Source: Paenibacillus sp. FSL R10-2734 (lineage in GTDB: Bacteria; Bacillota; Bacilli; Paenibacillales; Paenibacillaceae). Taken from it: a stretch of 64,000 nucleotides of DNA. Positions 61,516 to 64,000 of the stretch are shown piece after piece. The position numbers were made by a program, and so were the translations under genes. The stretch spans positions 2,976,001 to 3,040,000 of the forward strand of contig NZ_CP150170.1 of NCBI RefSeq assembly GCF_037963865.1, given 5' to 3'. Positions within the stretch are counted from its first letter, which is position 1. The number at the start of each line of letters is the position of its first letter. The notes under the pieces were generated by a model. The model had not been told where the DNA came from. It was given only the letters and a program-made list of their open reading frames with translations, and ran no database searches.

Positions 61516-61534
61516 TTCAATGAGGTGTTAGTTT

Positions 61535-62995
61535 ATGAGTTCTATTAGTGCATCCTATCAGGAAGACAAAGTAATTCAGAAGAAACGCTGGATGATATTA
61601 ATTGTCCTGAATATTTTCACCTTTATGTCCACGCTTGATGGTAGTATTGTCAACATCGCTCTGCCTGAATTATCGAAACAGCTAAAGCTACCTATGGCAC
61701 AAATTGAATGGGTAACCACAGGTTATTTGATGGCGATCTGTGCAGCGATTCTTTTCTTCGGGAAGCTTGGAGATATTGTTGGGAAGATTCGAATCTTTAA
61801 GATTGGAACGATTGTTTTTGTTATTGGTTCTATGCTGTGTGGCTTCAGTTTAAGTTTACCTGCATTACTTGCTTCGCGCGTCATTCAGGCTATAGGAGCT
61901 TCGATGACCATGGCGAACAGTCAGGGAATAGTTACGGATATCTTTCCAGCCAACGAGCGGGGGAAAGCTCTTGGTTTCATAGGTACATTCGTGTCTCTGG
62001 GAAGTATAGCAGGCCCTAGTTTAGGTGGGATTATGGTTTCGACACTAGGCTGGGAATATATCTTTTGGGTGAACATTCCAATTGGAGTGATCGTCATCCT
62101 GTTAGGCTGGAAGGTACTGCCTAAGGATTTAACTAGGACGAAATCTACAATAGACGTACCAGGTAGTATGCTCTTCGCTATTTTTATTATAAGTTTGTTC
62201 GCGGGGCTATTATTGGGCCAGCAGCTCGGTTATGGCGACAGCTTAATTGTGACATCTTTAATCGTAGCTGGAATCAGCTTCATTGCTTTCTTGTGGACGG
62301 AGCTTCGTAGAAAAGAACCGCTTCTGCAATTGTCATTATTTAAGAATCCGTTGTTTTCATTAAGTATTTTATGTGGTTTTCTCGTGTTTACAGCGAATTT
62401 CTGCTTTAATATTATCGCGCCGTTTTATGCACAGAATATGCTGAATCTATCGCCCTTTGAAGCGGGATTTCTGTTGATGCTGTTACCGATCTGTATGGTA
62501 GTCGTAGCACCAATAAGCGGTGCATTATCAGATAAAATCGGGTCTGAGTTCCTAACTTTTGCAGGGCTGGTGGTCATGGTTATTGCTCAGTTTGGATTAG
62601 CTGAGCTTCATGATGGAAGCTCTGTTGTGCTAGTAGGCGTGTGGATCGCTATGCTAGGAATAGGTAGTGGTCTGTTTCAATCACCGAATAATTCACTTGT
62701 TATGTCTAAGGTGCCTAGGACTCAGCTTGGTTCTGCGGGCAGCGTCAATTCACTAGTTCGTAATGTGGGCATGGTCGTCGGTATTACGATTGCTACGACC
62801 ATTCTCTTTCATGTGATGAGTAGTGAAGCAGGTTATCGGGTAACAGGTCTAGTTCCAGGTCGACCAGAGTTGTTTATCAGTGGCATGCATGTAGTATTCA
62901 TGACTTCGGCATCCATATGCTTTGTGGCTGCATTGCTAACGGGGTGGAGAATGCTGAGTGCAAGAAGCGCAAGAATGCAGACTTCAGAAAGATAA
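61535..62995 (+). CDS. DHA2-type MFS drug exporter
   Basis: A 486-residue transporter with about 14 membrane segments. Motifs are LDGSIVNIALPELSKQL (D1), FGKLGDIVGKIRIFKIG (A-like) and ASRVIQAIGASMTMANSQGI (C). GAGGTG precedes the ATG. It is divergent from a MarR repressor with paired operators between them, a standard drug-inducible efflux arrangement. Related to, but clearly different from, the exporter after the bactofilins. Confidence 0.92.
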   Translation: MSSISASYQEDKVIQKKRWMILIVLNIFTFMSTLDGSIVNIALPELSKQLKLPMAQIEWVTTGYLMAICAAILFFGKLGDIVGKIRIFKIGTIVFVIGSMLCGFSLSLPALLASRVIQAIGASMTMANSQGIVTDIFPANERGKALGFIGTFVSLGSIAGPSLGGIMVSTLGWEYIFWVNIPIGVIVILLGWKVLPKDLTRTKSTIDVPGSMLFAIFIISLFAGLLLGQQLGYGDSLIVTSLIVAGISFIAFLWTELRRKEPLLQLSLFKNPLFSLSILCGFLVFTANFCFNIIAPFYAQNMLNLSPFEAGFLLMLLPICMVVVAPISGALSDKIGSEFLTFAGLVVMVIAQFGLAELHDGSSVVLVGVWIAMLGIGSGLFQSPNNSLVMSKVPRTQLGSAGSVNSLVRNVGMVVGITIATTILFHVMSSEAGYRVTGLVPGRPELFISGMHVVFMTSASICFVAALLTGWRMLSARSARMQTSER

Positions 62996-63003
62996 TATGA
63001 AAT

Positions 63004-63049
63004 AAAGAAGAAGATCCTTCTGACGCTACGGCGTGGAAGGATCTTCTTT
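63004..63049. terminator. Bidirectional terminator between exporter and WbsX-like gene
   Basis: AAAGAAGAAGATCCTTC pairs with GAAGGATCTTCTTT around an inner ACGC/GCGT hairpin. It overlaps the last codons of the minus-strand gene. Confidence 0.85.
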
Positions 63050-64000
63050 GTGATGATATTGAAGGGCTTTCTTAACGGCTTGCAAGTATTGATACCGATA
63101 ATGTTCATCCGGTTCTAAATAAGCACCCTCAGCCCACTCGTTCCAAGCGTTAATATAAATAAAATCACTTTTGAACATGTTCTTGGCCCTCTCAATTTGT
63201 CGTGACAGGTATTGACCGAATTTGTGAGGATTTGCACCTAAAGTACTTTGTCCGGCAGCACCTTTGCGTGGTGTATTATCCCAGTTAACAAATGCTCCCG
63301 GATATATAATTTCCCCGTCCCTGTGGGGTGTCCGCTCTAACATGGATTCCCATAACTCATCATAATCAATAACGATATGCTTCTGATCCTCAACCTGCTT
63401 GGAGCTCCATAAATGTTTAACGCCGCCATGTGCAAATGTGTAGTGAGGCTCAAATTCCAGACTGGCATCGAACCCTTGCTCTGACGTAAGAGGGAATCCG
63501 CCCAGCGTCCTGACCAGATGAAGCCCTTTTAGTCCGTTTTGCTGAGCTAAATCACGCCAACATTGAAGCATTTCATCACAGCGAGGGATGCTGGAGGATC
63601 TGTAGATAATAAATACTGGTTTGCCATCTACGCAAATATATCGTTCATCTCTGAATGCTTCCAACAAAGTATAAAAATGCATTCGCCAATCCCGTTCTTC
63701 TCCATATTCCTGTGGCATCAAGACATCTTCTTCGGTGCCATCCCAGCTTCGTGTCCAAGGTTCGTTAGCCCAAGAGAGGCAAAAGGGGAAGTCAGGCTCT
63801 TTGCTGTCAATAATTTGTTGAACCGGTTGTTCCAGAAGTCGCTTGCCATTGAACCAATAGTGATAATAACAAAAACCGTATATGCCATGAGCCCTTGCTG
63901 TCTCGGCCTGCCATTGCTTCACTTTAGGGTCCGTTAAATCATAGTAGTTATTATTTAAAGGCTTCTTGGGCTGATCATGTCCAGGATAAAGGGCTTCAGC
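63026..64000 (-). CDS. WbsX-like glycan-processing protein (GH99-like domain), cut by the window edge
   Basis: 324 residues of the C-terminal part of a protein of the WbsX/glyco_transf_WecG-unrelated GH99-like family often found in polysaccharide gene clusters. Diagnostic segments are GFCYYHYWFNGKRLLEQP, CLSWANEPWTRSWDG and YINAWNEWAEGAYLEPD. The frame stays open to the right edge (upstream residues AEALYPGHDQPKKPLNNNYYDL continue the family pattern), so the start lies beyond base 64000; an internal GTG near 63922 is not the start. Catalytic activity, hydrolase or transferase, is uncertain in this family. Confidence 0.85.
   Translation of the reverse strand, partial: AEALYPGHDQPKKPLNNNYYDLTDPKVKQWQAETARAHGIYGFCYYHYWFNGKRLLEQPVQQIIDSKEPDFPFCLSWANEPWTRSWDGTEEDVLMPQEYGEERDWRMHFYTLLEAFRDERYICVDGKPVFIIYRSSSIPRCDEMLQCWRDLAQQNGLKGLHLVRTLGGFPLTSEQGFDASLEFEPHYTFAHGGVKHLWSSKQVEDQKHIVIDYDELWESMLERTPHRDGEIIYPGAFVNWDNTPRKGAAGQSTLGANPHKFGQYLSRQIERAKNMFKSDFIYINAWNEWAEGAYLEPDEHYRYQYLQAVKKALQYHHKEDPSTP

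Overview
The window looks like ordinary chromosome from a low-to-mid GC Gram-positive spore former, most probably Paenibacillus or a close relative (inference). The signs are strong AGGAGG-type ribosome binding sites with frequent GTG and TTG starts, YesM/YesN-type two-component systems next to sugar ABC transporters, LplB/LplC/LipO-type transport genes, secreted proteins with SLH, copper-amine-oxidase-N and GerMN domains, a DynA-type double dynamin, and a yhbD-bacE-bacF bactofilin cluster as in Bacillus subtilis. I see no rRNA, tRNA, prophage, transposase or CRISPR array.

Layout. 0.2-4 kb: FAD-linked oxidoreductase (minus strand) and leuCD. 4-11 kb: a cell-envelope block with two tandem paralogous N-acetylmuramoyl-L-alanine amidases, a GerMN lipoprotein and a large SLH protein. 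11-18 kb: nth, a small unknown protein, a DynA-like dynamin split into two reading frames at a very GC-rich junction, purT and a GNAT. 18.6-27.3 kb: a sugar sensing and uptake unit made of a YesN regulator, a YesM kinase, a translationally coupled sugar-binding lipoprotein, and mglBAC with a candidate cre site. 27.3-28.9 kb: a gene-free island packed with repeats. 28.9-35 kb: WG-repeat protein, CAP-domain protein, GDSL esterase and an ABC-2 exporter. 35-40 kb: parE and parC (topoisomerase IV). 40-46.4 kb: MarR, a pseudouridine synthase with an RNA methyltransferase, AraC, a VOC protein, a Fur-box flavodoxin operon and two GNATs. 46.7-51.1 kb: ribosomal L25/Ctc, yhbD-bacE-bacF and a DHA2 exporter. 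51.9-60.6 kb: two LplB/LplC-type permeases, two large solute-binding lipoproteins and a kinase/regulator pair. 61-64 kb: a divergent MarR/DHA2 exporter pair with paired palindromic operators, and a WbsX-like protein cut by the window edge.

The most unusual material is non-coding. One dispersed hairpin repeat of about 110 bp occurs three times (27.36, 28.47 and 37.27 kb), and its stems change sequence in a compensated way. Two copies flank, in opposite orientation, a 13-unit satellite of 51 bp whose units each carry a small dyad that also covaries between two subfamilies. A second dispersed family, built on inverted GAAATATAAG / CTTATATTTC arms, lies upstream of nth, the dynamin, mglB and parE; the dynamin and parE copies share a further 60-nt block. 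Several short regulatory palindromes (Fur, MarR, YhbD, cre candidates) can be read directly. Start codons were re-chosen by ribosome binding site where the longest open frame was unlikely.
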